From Anaeromyxobacter oryzae (GTDB lineage Bacteria > Myxococcota > Myxococcia > Myxococcales > Anaeromyxobacteraceae): a stretch of 64,000 nt of DNA. The notes under the pieces were generated by a model, which made no database searches, was not told where the DNA came from, and saw only the letters and a list, made by a program, of their open reading frames with translations. The position numbers and the translations under genes were made by a program. Location of the stretch: NCBI RefSeq assembly GCF_023169945.1, contig NZ_AP025591.1, forward strand, positions 496,001 through 560,000. Direction: 5' to 3'. Positions 8,732 to 18,047 of the stretch are shown here, piece after piece (position 1 is the stretch's first letter; each line of letters opens with the position of its first letter).

Positions 8732-9541
8732 ATGGCGATCGCGACCTCCACCCTCACCCGTCCGACCCCGGTGCTCGCCGCCCGTGGCCTCGTGAAGCGA
8801 TACGGCCACGTCACGGCGCTGGACGGCGCCGACTTCGAGCTCCTGCCCGGCGAGGTGCTCGCGGTGATCGGCGACAACGGCGCCGGCAAGTCGTCGCTCA
8901 TCAAGGCGCTGTCCGGCGCCGTCGTGCCGGACGCGGGCGAGATCCTGCTCGACGGAAAGCCGGTCCACTTCACCTCGCCGCTCGACGCGCGGCGCCAGGG
9001 GATCGAGACCGTCTACCAGGACCTCGCGGTGGCGCCGGCGATGACCATCGTCGACAACCTGTTCCTCGGGCGTGAGGTCAAGCGGACCGGACTGCTCGGC
9101 CGGCTCCTCGGGATGCTCGACAAGAAGGAGATGATGGCGCGCGCCGTCGCCCACATGAAGGAGCTGCAGATCGGCATCCGCTCCATGAAGCAGACGGTCG
9201 AGACGCTGTCGGGCGGCCAGCGCCAGGGCGTCGCGGTGGCGCGCAGCGCGGCCTTCGCGCGGCACGTCGTGATCATGGACGAGCCGACCGCGGCGCTCGG
9301 CGTGAAGGAGTCCAACATGGTGCTGGAGCTGATCCGGCGCGTCCGCGATCGCGGGCTCCCCGTGATCCTCATCAGCCACAACATGCCCCATGTGTTCGAG
9401 ATCGCCGACCGCATCCACATCGCGCGCCTGGGCAGGCGCGCCGCGGTGGTGAACCCGAAGAAGATCACGATGTCGGAGACGGTCGCGGTCATGACCGGCG
9501 CGAAACGCCCGGAGGACCTGTCTCCCGAGGTCCTCTGCTGA
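8732..9541 (+). CDS. frcA: sugar ABC transporter ATPase, single-domain FrcA type
   Basis: ATPase of the fructose-type importer, 269 residues. Unlike RbsA/XylG it has one nucleotide-binding domain, as in FrcA of rhizobia. Walker A is GDNGAGKSS, the signature LSGGQRQG, Walker B VIMDEPTAALG, and the switch region ILISHNMPHVFEIADRIH is close to FrcA. ATG at 8732 starts 2 bases after the permease stop. The protein would act as a homodimer on the cytosolic face of the permease. Confidence 0.87.
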   Translation: MAIATSTLTRPTPVLAARGLVKRYGHVTALDGADFELLPGEVLAVIGDNGAGKSSLIKALSGAVVPDAGEILLDGKPVHFTSPLDARRQGIETVYQDLAVAPAMTIVDNLFLGREVKRTGLLGRLLGMLDKKEMMARAVAHMKELQIGIRSMKQTVETLSGGQRQGVAVARSAAFARHVVIMDEPTAALGVKESNMVLELIRRVRDRGLPVILISHNMPHVFEIADRIHIARLGRRAAVVNPKKITMSETVAVMTGAKRPEDLSPEVLC

Positions 9542-9578
9542 CGGCGTGGTGGTTCCGGAACGAGGAAGGAGGCAGCAG

Positions 9579-9872
9579 ATGGCGACGTACGTCTCGTTGC
9601 TGCGCTACACGGATCAAGGCATCCGGACCGTGAAGGACGGCCCGAAGCGGGTCGATGCCGCGAAGAAGGCGTTCCAGCAGGCCGGAGGCGAGCTCAAGCA
9701 GTTCTACCTGCTGCTGGGTACCTACGACATGCTCGTCATCTCGGAGGTGCCCGACGACGAGACGGCGGCGAAGATCCTCCTCGCGATCGGCTCGCTGGGG
9801 AACGTGCGGACCGAGACCTTCAGGGCGTTCCCGGAGGGCGACTTCCGCAAGCTCGTCGCAGCGCTTCCGTGA
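9579..9872 (+). CDS. GYD-domain protein
   Basis: A 97-residue protein of the small GYD (COG4274) family, which contains a dimeric alpha/beta-barrel type fold. The eponymous motif appears as LLLGTYDMLVISEVPDDETA in the middle. An AAGGAGG ribosome-binding site lies 6 bases before ATG 9579, so I prefer this to an in-frame GTG upstream. The gene follows the fructose transporter after 37 bases and may be read through from it. The family has no settled biochemical role. Confidence 0.82.
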   Translation: MATYVSLLRYTDQGIRTVKDGPKRVDAAKKAFQQAGGELKQFYLLLGTYDMLVISEVPDDETAAKILLAIGSLGNVRTETFRAFPEGDFRKLVAALP

Positions 9873-9882
9873 GGTCGGCGCG

Positions 9883-9904
9883 CGCGGTCGGCTCGACGAC
9901 CGCG
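9883..9904. terminator. hairpin between convergent genes
   Basis: CGCGGTCG and CGACCGCG form a perfect 8-bp stem around a 6-base loop, 10 bases after the GYD gene and 31 bases after the end of the convergent exonuclease gene. There is no T-run, so it may act as a bidirectional attenuator or RNA-protecting stem rather than a classical terminator. Confidence 0.4.
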
Positions 9905-9935
9905 GCGTGGCCTCGCCGGGCGTCGGACGCCGAGG

Positions 9936-10832
9936 TCAGCCGTCCGACCACCGGGCGTTCCGCCCGTCGAGCGTGGCGACGAGCGGACGGGCGTCCACCG
10001 CGGCGCACCACCGCTCGAAGTCGGCCCGCGGGATGCCCCGCCAGCGGAGGTCCTCCAGCGACTCCGCGAGCGGCGCGTCCGTGACGAGGGTCGCGAGGCG
10101 CCGGTACAGGGCGGCGGCGTCGCGTCCGGCCTCGAGCGTTCGCGCGAGCTGGGTCGCGCCGCGGATCGCCGCCGGCCACCGCGCGGGCTCGGCGGGGATG
10201 CCCTCGAGCTTCCCGTGGGCGCCGAGCAGGCGCGCCGCCGTCCGCGCCCCGAACCCGGGGAGGCCGGGGATCCCGTCCGCGGAGTCGCCGACGAGGGCGA
10301 GGTAGTCGGGCACGCTCTCCGGGCGGATGCCGCGGCGGACGAGGAGCCCCTCCTCGTCGAGCTCGCGCCGGCGCATGCGGTCGACCATCACCACCCGCCG
10401 CCCGGCGAGGCACTGGCCGAGGTCCTTGTCCGGCGTGACGATGCGGACCTGCTCGACCGCCTCGCGGAAGCGGAAGGCACCGGTGGCGAGCGCGTCGTCG
10501 GCCTCGAGGTCGCGCATCGACCACACCGTCACGCCGAGCGCCCGCGTCGCCTCCTCCGCCGCGTCGAACTGCGCGCGAAGCTCGGAAGGCACCCCGGCGT
10601 CGCTCTTGTACGCGTGCCAGAGCTCGTTCCGGAACGAGCGGATCGGGTTGTCGAAGGCCACGGCGACGTGGGTCACCGCCTCGGCGGCGTCGTGCAGGAG
10701 CCCGAGCAGCGAGATCGCGAGGCCTACGGTCGCCTTCGCCTCCCACCCCGCCGCGGCCCGGTGGGCGGGACTTCGGGGCGAGAAGTGCGCCCGGAACAGC
10801 TCGAACGTGCCGTCGACGAGGTGGACGCGCAT
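9936..10832 (-). CDS. 5'-3' exonuclease / flap endonuclease-like protein
   Basis: Stand-alone homologue of the 5'-3' exonuclease domain of DNA polymerase I, 298 residues. The N-terminus VHLVDGTFELFRAHF, the acidic cluster in SMRDLEADDALAT (about 108-120), TPDKDL (about 139-144) and the helix-hairpin-helix GDSADGIPGLPGFGARTAARLL (helix-3-turn-helix, about 192-213) are all recognisable. Such proteins remove RNA primers or flaps. The metal-binding Asp residues appear to be kept. It converges on the GYD gene and seems to be a single-gene unit. Confidence 0.87.
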   Translation of the reverse strand: MRVHLVDGTFELFRAHFSPRSPAHRAAAGWEAKATVGLAISLLGLLHDAAEAVTHVAVAFDNPIRSFRNELWHAYKSDAGVPSELRAQFDAAEEATRALGVTVWSMRDLEADDALATGAFRFREAVEQVRIVTPDKDLGQCLAGRRVVMVDRMRRRELDEEGLLVRRGIRPESVPDYLALVGDSADGIPGLPGFGARTAARLLGAHGKLEGIPAEPARWPAAIRGATQLARTLEAGRDAAALYRRLATLVTDAPLAESLEDLRWRGIPRADFERWCAAVDARPLVATLDGRNARWSDG

Positions 10833-11218
10833 CGCGACGGGCTACCGCACGAACTCGAGGAGAGCACGCTCGAACGGCACGAGCGCGGCGGTGAGCGAGG
10901 ATGCGACCGTCGACGAACGCGGCATGGGGCGAGATCCCCCCGGACGGGCGCGCCCGTCGGCATGTGGTTCCCGGAGAGTCATAACGCGCGGCCGCTGGCC
11001 GGCAGCCTCTCTTGCGCGGCGGGCGGGCGGGACGCCTCCCTCACGACGCCCCCGCGCGGACCGGCTTCGCGCGTAATCCTCACCCGAGGGCGTCCGTCGC
11101 GCCCGCACCCGAGGCCCACCGATGACCGAGGTCGACGACGACGCATCACCGTATCGCCCTCTGGAGAACCGCGCGCTCTTCCGCGGCCTCGCTGGCGTCG
11201 TCGTGACGACCTCGTCGC
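10833..11218. other. intergenic stretch without a convincing gene
   Basis: This 386-base gap lies upstream of the exonuclease gene and downstream of the DUF1697 gene. It holds only Arg/Ser-rich open frames that look like chance. A 48-codon plus-strand frame from ATG 11122 (MTEVDDDASPYRPLENRALF...) begins plausibly but runs into the DUF1697 gene on the other strand. The promoter of the exonuclease gene must lie here; I cannot define it. Confidence 0.4.
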
Positions 11219-11740
11219 TCACGCACCCTGCCTGGCGACTCTCCCGATGGTGTCCCAGGTGCGGGTGGTGACGTCCCTGCCGAACGTCCTCTCGATCAGC
11301 GCCATGAACACCGGCCCCCGCGGGCCCGGGACGTAGGCGCTGAACACCTCGCGGTCCTCGATGCGCAGGATGCGCGCTCCGTCGCGCTCGATCGGCAGCT
11401 CGGGGATGGCCGCGGGCTTCTCCCGCAGGAACGTCACGACGCGCTTCGCCGCGCGCTCCAGGCGGAAGTCCTGGTACGGCTCCGATTCGAGCATCCGGCG
11501 GAGCGACTCGAGCTCCCGTACGATCGCCGGGAACGCGTGTCCCAGCCGCGTCTTCATGGCCGCCTCGGCCTTCCGCTCGAGCGCCGGACCCGGGGTGGCC
11601 CGCGCGGTGAAGATCACGTTGCCGCTCGAGAGCACGGTAGTGACCTCGGTGAAGCCGGCCACCTCGAAGGCCTCCCGGAGCTCCGGCATCTTCGCGTTCA
11701 TCGGGCTCACGCCCCGGAGGAAGGCCGCGTAGCGTCTCAT
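11219..11740 (-). CDS. DUF1697 family protein
   Basis: A 173-residue member of the DUF1697 family. The conserved N-terminus RYAAFLRGVSPMNAKMPELREAFEVAGF and the LSSGNVIFTA segment near residue 40 are diagnostic. The C-terminal half contains the usual REVFSAYVPGPRGP region and ends with a TTRTWDTI motif. The start at 11740 matches the family N-terminus. It lies 14 bases downstream of the histidine kinase gene in the same direction, so read-through is likely. The function is unknown. Confidence 0.88.
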   Translation of the reverse strand: MRRYAAFLRGVSPMNAKMPELREAFEVAGFTEVTTVLSSGNVIFTARATPGPALERKAEAAMKTRLGHAFPAIVRELESLRRMLESEPYQDFRLERAAKRVVTFLREKPAAIPELPIERDGARILRIEDREVFSAYVPGPRGPVFMALIERTFGRDVTTRTWDTIGRVARQGA

Positions 11741-11754
11741 GCGCGAGGCACCGA

Positions 11755-12984
11755 TCAGGCCGCGAGCGGGAGCCTCACGGTGAACGTCGCACCCTCGCCC
11801 GGCGCGCTCGCCACCGCGATCGTTCCCCCGTGCGCCTCGACCGTCTGCCGCGTGAGCCACAGCCCCAGCCCGAACCCTCCGTAGTTCGCGGTCGGGACGG
11901 CCCGCGCGAACCGGTCGAAGATCCGCGCCTGCGCCTCGGGGGGGATGCCGATGCCGCGGTCGTGGACCGTGAGCTGGGCCATCCCGTTCACCGCCGCCAC
12001 GGCGATCTCGATCGGCCGTCCCGACCCGAACTTCACCGCGTTCGCGAGCAGGTTGTAGACCGCCCGCTCGATGCGCTCCGCGTCCCAGCGGCCGACGACG
12101 GCGCTCGCAGCCTCGACGCGGATGTCCGCGTGGGCGGGATCGCCGAGCGCCTCCGCGGCGTCGCGCACCGTGGCCGCGAGATCGACCTCCTTGCGGTGCA
12201 GCGGGATGCGGTGCTGCCCGACCATCGACGCGTCGAGGAGGTGCTCGATGAGGCCGCCGAGCCGCTTCACGGTCCGCGAGATCCGGTCGAGCGCGCCGCG
12301 GACGCCGTCGAGCTGCGCGTCGGGCGCGGAGACGCGGCGCTCCGCCATGCCAACCTGCAGCGCGAGCGCGGCGAGCGGCGTCCGCAGCTCGTGCGCAGCG
12401 ATCGCGAGGAACGTGTCCCGGGCGGCGACCGCCTCTCGCAGATCGGAGACGAGCCGGAGGTTCTCGAGCGCGACGGCCGCGTACCCCGCGAGCGCCGACA
12501 CCAGCCGGAGCTCGTCGGGCGTCGCGCGGTGGTGGTGCGCCCAGTACGCACCGATCGCGGCGACGGGATCCTCCGGACGGACGGGGACCATCGCGAGGCT
12601 CTTCACGAACGTCGGCCGGTACACGTCGTGCGGGATGCGGTCGTCCGCGAAGACGTCCTCGACGACCACCGCCTGCCGGTTCAGCATCGCCCAGCCGGAG
12701 ATGCACATCGTCGCCGGGAAGCGCATCCCTTTCCACAGCGGCGCGATGGCGTCCTCGTCGACGTAGTGGACGAGCGGGCCTTCCCGGAGCACGAAGGTCA
12801 CCCCGTCGGCCCCGGTCAGCTCGCGCGCGGCGCGCCGGACGGCATCCGCGATCTCCCCGAGGTCGTGCGCGGCGGCGAGCTCGAGCGCTGCCCGGAGCAG
12901 CACCTCGACGCGATCCGCAGACGCCCCCTCTGCTCCCGGGCGCCGCAACGTGCTCTCGAGCGCAGGCTTCATCCCATGACCCAT
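11755..12984 (-). CDS. GAF-domain sensor histidine kinase
   Basis: Soluble histidine kinase, 409 residues. A GAF sensor domain occupies about residues 25-180, a HisKA dimerisation domain follows with the phosphoacceptor His198 in LAIAAHELRTPL, and the HATPase domain shows the N box NLLANAVKFG, G1 DRGIGIPPEA, G2 GFGLGLWLTR and the closing GEGATFTVRLPL. No membrane segment is seen, so it senses a cytosolic signal. No response regulator gene is adjacent; the partner must be elsewhere. The downstream DUF1697 gene is probably in the same transcript. Confidence 0.9.
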   Translation of the reverse strand: MGHGMKPALESTLRRPGAEGASADRVEVLLRAALELAAAHDLGEIADAVRRAARELTGADGVTFVLREGPLVHYVDEDAIAPLWKGMRFPATMCISGWAMLNRQAVVVEDVFADDRIPHDVYRPTFVKSLAMVPVRPEDPVAAIGAYWAHHHRATPDELRLVSALAGYAAVALENLRLVSDLREAVAARDTFLAIAAHELRTPLAALALQVGMAERRVSAPDAQLDGVRGALDRISRTVKRLGGLIEHLLDASMVGQHRIPLHRKEVDLAATVRDAAEALGDPAHADIRVEAASAVVGRWDAERIERAVYNLLANAVKFGSGRPIEIAVAAVNGMAQLTVHDRGIGIPPEAQARIFDRFARAVPTANYGGFGLGLWLTRQTVEAHGGTIAVASAPGEGATFTVRLPLAA

Positions 12985-13094
12985 ATGGTCCGGTGCGCGT
13001 GGCCGCCAGTGCCTCTCTTGGAGGTGCCCGGCAGGACGGGGCGCCGACGGCCTTGGCTTGGCTCCTGCAGCCTCGCCTCACCCCCTCACCCAGA

Positions 13095-13105
13095 CCGAGA
13101 GTTCC
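13095..13105 (-). repeat. inverted copy of the REP-like repeat core upstream of the transposase gene
   Basis: CCGAGAGTTCC is the exact reverse complement of the 11-base core GGAACTCTCGG of the repeats found downstream of the transposase gene. It lies 103 bases before the start codon, so the gene is bordered by repeat cores in opposite orientation. One 11-base match could be chance, but its position makes it notable. Confidence 0.4.
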
Positions 13106-13207
13106 GGCTTTCGTCCGATGCGGCCGGTTCGCGGACCATGCATCGCATGCCGAGTCTACCCGATCCGCGGGGTTCCTCGCGGCACGGTTCGTGTCCTCGC
13201 CGCCCGC

Positions 13208-14101
13208 ATGACCGCTCCTCGCCAGGTCGTTCCGGGCGCCTCCTACCTCGTCACGCGGAGATGCGCGCAACGGCAGTTCCTCCTCAGGCCGTCCCGCGCG
13301 ACGAGCCAGACGTACCTGTACGTCCTCGCGCTCGCAGCCGCGCGCTACCGCGTGGAGATCCACGCCCTCTGCGTCCTCTCCAATCACGTCCACATGGTCG
13401 TTACGGACCCCGACGCGAACCTCCCCGCGTTCCACCAGTTCCTCGACGCCCTCGTCGCGCGGGCCGTCAACGCCTCCCTCGGGCGCTGGGAAACGTTCTG
13501 GGCTCCCGACACGTACAGCGCCGTCCGACTGGTCTCGCCCAGCGACATCGTGGACAAGGCCGCCTACGTGCTCGCCAATCCCGTCGAGGCGGGCCTCGTC
13601 GCATCTGGCAGCGCCTGGCCGGGCCTGTGGTCCGCCCCGGAGCGGATCGGCGGCGCCCCCTTCGTCGTGGAGCGACCGAAGGACTTCTTCGACCCGAAGG
13701 GCGGCCTTCCGGACCGGGTGACCCTTCAGCTCACGGTGCCGCCCGGCTTCGATTCGCCCGAGCAGTTCCGAGCCGAGCTCCAGCGCGCGCTCGAGCGCCG
13801 GGAGACGGACGCGCGGGCTCGCTACAAGGGGCGCGGCGGGTTCCTCGGCGTCGCTCGCGTGCTCGCGCAGAAGCCCTTCGCCCGACCCGCGCCCGGGGAG
13901 CCCCGGCGCGCCCTCAATCCGCGCGTCGCCGCGGGCGACAAGTGGAAGCGCATCGAGACTCTCGGGCGCCTCGCCGAGTTCCTCCGCTCCTACCGCGGGG
14001 CCTGGAACGCTCGGCGAGCCGGGGCTGACGACACCCTCTTTCCGCACGGAACCTACCTCCTGCGCGTCCTCCACGGCGTTCCCTGCGCCGCGGCCGGATA
14101 G
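13208..14101 (+). CDS. Y1 (REP-associated, IS200/IS605-like) transposase
   Basis: A 297-residue HUH-type Y1 transposase. The metal-binding HUH motif is SNHVHMVV (His60, His62), and the catalytic Tyr is probably Tyr120 in DKAAYVLANPVEAGLV, the usual RAYT context. The N-terminus YLVTRRCAQRQFLL and YVLALAAARYRVEIHALCVLSNH are typical of the family. The C-terminal 150 residues are an extension with a basic, PGEP-containing region. ATG 13208 fits the family N-terminus. No second transposase or TnpB is nearby. Repeats at both sides suggest that it acts on REP-like elements as described for RAYT proteins. Confidence 0.88.
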   Translation: MTAPRQVVPGASYLVTRRCAQRQFLLRPSRATSQTYLYVLALAAARYRVEIHALCVLSNHVHMVVTDPDANLPAFHQFLDALVARAVNASLGRWETFWAPDTYSAVRLVSPSDIVDKAAYVLANPVEAGLVASGSAWPGLWSAPERIGGAPFVVERPKDFFDPKGGLPDRVTLQLTVPPGFDSPEQFRAELQRALERRETDARARYKGRGGFLGVARVLAQKPFARPAPGEPRRALNPRVAAGDKWKRIETLGRLAEFLRSYRGAWNARRAGADDTLFPHGTYLLRVLHGVPCAAAG

Positions 14102-14194
14102 GGCGACCGCGCCGCGCCGTTTTTCCGGGACGACGACGGCACGCACCGCCGGGGCCTCTGGTCCGGGCGCGCGTGTACCCGCGTTGACGTTCCC

Positions 14195-14468
14195 GATCGC
14201 CTCGTGCGAGCGGCCGTCTCGACACAGTCACTCTGTTGCGCGGGAACTCTCGGACGGGGGCGGGACGGGCCCCGGGAACTCTCGGACGGGGACCGCAGCC
14301 ATGCCCGGGAACTCTCGGACGGGGCAGCCGATCGCCTCGTGCGAGCGGCCGTCACTCACAGTCACTCTGTTGCGCGGGAACTCTCGGACGGGGGCGGCCA
14401 AAGGACACGCCGCCGGGAACTCTCGGACGGGGACCGCACCGCTGATGCACGGGAACTCTCGGACGGGG
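14195..14468 (+). repeat. REP-like array: six 18-bp direct repeats in a duplicated triple block
   Basis: The 18-base sequence GGGAACTCTCGGACGGGG occurs exactly at 14242, 14274, 14307, 14376, 14415 and 14451. The first three and last three copies belong to two larger blocks: the segment starting GATCGCCTCGTGCGAGCGGCC at 14195 recurs at 14330 with one base deleted and a few changes, and the inter-repeat ACCGCA tracts also recur. The array fills the gap after the Y1 transposase gene and before the efflux operon. It is not CRISPR, as the spacers are short, unequal and similar to each other. Confidence 0.9.
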
Positions 14469-14507
14469 ACCGCACACGTCGTCCGCGACACAGCTGGCGA
14501 GCAGGCC

Positions 14508-15683
14508 CTACCTGGTCCGCACCCGCGCCCCGTCCTCGATCGCGCTCGTCGGCCGGAGCACGACGCGCTCTCCCGGAGACACGCCGGACACCACCTCCAC
14601 CTCGTCCGCGGTCGAGGCCCCGAGGCGGATGGGCCGGAGCCGCGCTCGCCCGCCCTCCACCACGAAGGTTCCCCACCCGCGATCGCCGCGCACCACGCTG
14701 CTCGCGGGCAGCTTCACGGCGTCGGCCCGCTCGGCGACGACCACGCGGCCCTCGATGCGCCACCCGTCCGCCACCGGGGCCCAGCGGGCGCGGTCTCCCG
14801 CGGGATCGACGAGCACGAGCACGCGCTGCTCCTCGACGCCCAGCGCGCTCACCTTCGTGAACGCCGACGGCTCCACCCGGCGAACGACGCCGCGCAGCGG
14901 CTCGTCGCCCGGCCAGGCGACGAGCTCCACGGCGGCGCCGGGACGGACCCGCGAGGCCTGCTCGGTGAGGAGCTCGAGCGCGACCTCGACGTCCCGCGGA
15001 TCCCCGACCTCCACCACCGGCGTACCCGCCTGCACGGGACCGGGGCTCTCCTGCACGACGCGCAGCACCACCCCGGCCGCGGGCGCCGCGAGCGGCTGGG
15101 CCGGCCCGCGGCCCGACGGAGACGCGAGCAGGGCCTCGACGGCGATCCGTTCGCCGCGTGCGCGCGCAAGGGCCGCGCGCGCCGCGCGAACCTCCTGCGC
15201 GGCCATGCCGGCGGCGGCCTCGGAGGTCTCGAGGTCCCGAGCCGCCAGCGCGTCGCCGGTCAGGAGGAGCCTCGCCCGGGCGAGCGCGCGCGACGCGTCG
15301 GTCTCGGCCACCTCGGCGCGCCGGACCGCCGCGGCCGCCTCGGCCTCGGCAGCCCGCGCGGCCGCGGCGCGCGCCTGCGCCTCCGCGCGCGTGCGAGCGT
15401 CGAGCGGCGCCGGGGCGAGCGGGCGGACCCACGCGACCGGCTGGCCCTCACGCACCGCGTCCCCGGCGTGCACCTCGACGCGCTCGAGCGCGCCGGGCAC
15501 GGGCGACGCGACGACGTGGCGCTCGCGGACGCGCGCCTTGCCGGTGCCCTCGACGGTCTCGGAGATCGAGCCGCGCGCTGCGGTCGCCACCTCGACCTCC
15601 GGGCCGCGGCGAGACGCCAGGACGGCGCCGGCCGCCGCCGCCACCCCGAGCCCTGCCACAGCCACCGTCCACGTTCGCTTCAC
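14508..15683 (-). CDS. efflux periplasmic adaptor (membrane fusion protein, HlyD/MacA-like)
   Basis: A 391-residue membrane-fusion protein. An N-terminal signal/anchor lies at about residues 5-24, followed by the barrel-sandwich segment VEGTGKARVRERHVVASPVPG, a long Ala-rich alpha hairpin (about 95-190) and the second lipoyl half PAAGVVLRVVQESPGPVQAGTPVVEVGD. It should link an inner-membrane ABC permease with an outer-membrane channel. It is the last gene of the operon, 3 bases after the FtsX-type permease gene. No TolC gene is in the window. Confidence 0.87.
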   Translation of the reverse strand: MKRTWTVAVAGLGVAAAAGAVLASRRGPEVEVATAARGSISETVEGTGKARVRERHVVASPVPGALERVEVHAGDAVREGQPVAWVRPLAPAPLDARTRAEAQARAAAARAAEAEAAAAVRRAEVAETDASRALARARLLLTGDALAARDLETSEAAAGMAAQEVRAARAALARARGERIAVEALLASPSGRGPAQPLAAPAAGVVLRVVQESPGPVQAGTPVVEVGDPRDVEVALELLTEQASRVRPGAAVELVAWPGDEPLRGVVRRVEPSAFTKVSALGVEEQRVLVLVDPAGDRARWAPVADGWRIEGRVVVAERADAVKLPASSVVRGDRGWGTFVVEGGRARLRPIRLGASTADEVEVVSGVSPGERVVLRPTSAIEDGARVRTR

Positions 15684-15686
15684 GGC

Positions 15687-18047
15687 TCACTCCCGTGCCT
15701 TCAGGACCTCGACGAGATCGGCCCGCGCCACCCAGCGCCGTGCGAGCAGGATGAGGACGGCGGCCGCCGCGAGCACCGTCCCGGTGGACATCGCCCAGGT
15801 GCCGAGCCCGACCACGACGGGCAGCCGGAACAGGTCCGACGTCATGGCGCTCGAGGAGAGCGCGACGAGCCCGACGCCGAGCGCCATCCCGAGCGGCACG
15901 GCGGCGGCGACGAGGACGGCGAGCTCGCCCGCGAGGATGCGCCACGCCTCGCCCACGCCGAACCCGAGCACCCGCAGCGTGGCGAGCTCGCGCTCTCGCT
16001 CCGCGTGCGCGACCCGCGCCGCGTTGTAGAGGACGCCGCCCGCGAGGACGAGCGCGAACCCGATCAGGACCGCGACGACGCCTCCCATGAACCGGGCGAC
16101 CACGTCCTCCATGGCGCGTCGGAACGTCGAGGCGAGCGTGACGCCCGCGACGCGCGGACGGGCCGAGAGCCGTGCCTCGACGGCGGCTTCCGTGCCGGGG
16201 TCGAGCGTGAGGAGCGCGCCGCTCGCGAGCGGTCCTTCCTGGAGCGCGTCGTCGAGCGCCGCGAGGCTGGTCGTCGCCGCCACCCCCACGAAGTCGTCGA
16301 CGAGGGCGACGACCCGCAGCGAGAGCACCGGCCGGCGCCCCTCGTGCACCTCCGCGATCACCGTGTCACCCGGCTCGACCGCGAGGATGCGCGCGAGCTG
16401 CGTCGACAGGACGAGTCCCGTGGGCGGGACCGGGACCGTCCGCTCGCGGACGTCGACGAGCCGCCAGAGCTTCCCCCCGGGCTCGAGCCCCGCCACCTCG
16501 ATCCGGTAGCTGCGCGCACCGTTCCGCAGCGTGGCGGGGACGTGCCGGTAAGGCTCGAGCGCGCGCACGCCCGGGATGGCGCGCAGCTCGAACAGCGCGT
16601 CACGCCCGGTCGGATCCGAGAAGACGACGATCGCGTCCTCGCGCCGGGCCTGCTCGAACTGGACCTTGAGCAGGTGAGCGAGCGCGTCGTCCATCGCCCC
16701 GGCGACGACGATGACGGCGACGGCGCAGGCGATCCCCACGGTCGAGAGCGCCGCCCGGACCGGCCGCCGGGAGAGGTTCCGGACGATCATCTTCCACGCG
16801 GGCGGGAGCCGCTGCACGAGCGCGAGCCGGTCGAGGCGCGTCGCCCGGAACCGGGCCGGCGGCTCGGGGCGCATCGCCTCCGCGGGTGGCAGGCGCGCGG
16901 CGCGCCGGACCGCGCTCGCCACCCCGGCCATGGCTGCGAGGAGGCTCAGCCCTGCGCCGACCGCGATCACGGAGGCTGCGTCCTCGTACACGAGGAACGG
17001 GAACCGGTAGAAGCTCGCGTACATGCGGGCGAGCCCCCGGCCGAGGCCAGCCCCCGCGACCGCGCCCAGCACCGCGCCGGCGATCACGATCGCGCCGACG
17101 AGCTTCGCGTAGTGGAGCGCGACGGCCGCGTCCGAGTACCCGATCGCCTTCAGCATCCCGATCTGCTGGCGCTGCGCCGCGACGAGGCGGGACACGATCA
17201 CCGAGAGGAGGAACGCCGCGATCCCGCCGAAGATCGCCGGCACGACGACGGACATCGCGCGCAGCTGCCCGATCTCGTCCGAGAGGAACCGGTGGGAGAT
17301 CTGATCGCCCCGCCCGTAGGCGCCGGCGCCGCCCCACGGTTCGAGGATCCGATCGACCGCCGCGATCACGGCCGGCTCCGACGCGCCGGGGGCGAGCCGC
17401 AGCGCCGCCGCGTTGAACGCGCCCTCGAGCCCCGCCGCGGCTCCGAGGTCGGTCCGCGCCATCCAGAAGACGCCGAAGCTCCGGTCGTCCGGGAACACCA
17501 TCCCCTGGCCGATGGCGTACACGTACTCGGGCGAGAGCGCGACGCCAACGACGCGCAGCCGCTCCCGGCGCCCGTTCACGACGGCGGAGATGTCGTCTCC
17601 GGGCACGAGCCGGTTCGCCTCGGCGAACCCCTCGGTCACGAGGGCCGCACCGTGCTCGTCGGGCAGGAGCGCCCGGCCGGCGCGCACGTGCAGGCGGTTC
17701 AGGCGCGGCGGCGCGAGGTCGGGCAGCGAGACGAACACCCCGCGCGCCGTGGAGCCGGACGGGAGCTCGATCCGGCCCGCCGACACGACCCGGGTCTCGA
17801 CCTCGGCGACGCCGGGGACCGCGGCGAGGCGCGCCGCGACGGACTCGGGCGCGCGCCGGGCCGACGCGAACACGTCCGCGAACCGCTCCCGAGCGTAGTA
17901 CGCGTCGCGCGTCCCCACCATCGCGCGCTCGGTGAGCGCGGTCGTCACCCAGGCCGCCATGGCGCAAGCGACGAGCGCCGCGACGGCGATCGCCTGGCCG
18001 CGCATCCGCGCGAGGTCGTGCCACGCCTTGTGATCCAGCGCGGTCAC
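15687..18047 (-). CDS. FtsX/MacB-type ABC transporter permease
   Basis: A 786-residue inner-membrane protein with two FtsX modules. The first transmembrane segment lies at about residues 15-37, then a long periplasmic domain, a first helix trio at about 265-390, a second soluble domain and a final helix trio at about 655-775. The double-FtsX layout resembles LolE/YbbP-type permeases. Its start overlaps the stop of the ATPase gene by 4 bases (ATGA). With the ATPase and the adaptor it forms a tripartite export system; the cargo is unknown. Confidence 0.87.
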   Translation of the reverse strand: MTALDHKAWHDLARMRGQAIAVAALVACAMAAWVTTALTERAMVGTRDAYYARERFADVFASARRAPESVAARLAAVPGVAEVETRVVSAGRIELPSGSTARGVFVSLPDLAPPRLNRLHVRAGRALLPDEHGAALVTEGFAEANRLVPGDDISAVVNGRRERLRVVGVALSPEYVYAIGQGMVFPDDRSFGVFWMARTDLGAAAGLEGAFNAAALRLAPGASEPAVIAAVDRILEPWGGAGAYGRGDQISHRFLSDEIGQLRAMSVVVPAIFGGIAAFLLSVIVSRLVAAQRQQIGMLKAIGYSDAAVALHYAKLVGAIVIAGAVLGAVAGAGLGRGLARMYASFYRFPFLVYEDAASVIAVGAGLSLLAAMAGVASAVRRAARLPPAEAMRPEPPARFRATRLDRLALVQRLPPAWKMIVRNLSRRPVRAALSTVGIACAVAVIVVAGAMDDALAHLLKVQFEQARREDAIVVFSDPTGRDALFELRAIPGVRALEPYRHVPATLRNGARSYRIEVAGLEPGGKLWRLVDVRERTVPVPPTGLVLSTQLARILAVEPGDTVIAEVHEGRRPVLSLRVVALVDDFVGVAATTSLAALDDALQEGPLASGALLTLDPGTEAAVEARLSARPRVAGVTLASTFRRAMEDVVARFMGGVVAVLIGFALVLAGGVLYNAARVAHAERERELATLRVLGFGVGEAWRILAGELAVLVAAAVPLGMALGVGLVALSSSAMTSDLFRLPVVVGLGTWAMSTGTVLAAAAVLILLARRWVARADLVEVLKARE

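Noticed and set aside
10842..11222. A 126-codon minus-strand frame between the exonuclease and DUF1697 genes
   Set aside because: It has Arg/Ser/Pro-rich composition, no ribosome-binding site and no recognisable motif; it is most likely chance.
14195..14468. A CRISPR array
   Set aside because: Repeats are regular, but the spacers are 14-51 bases, related to one another, and no cas genes are near. The Y1 transposase explains the repeats better.
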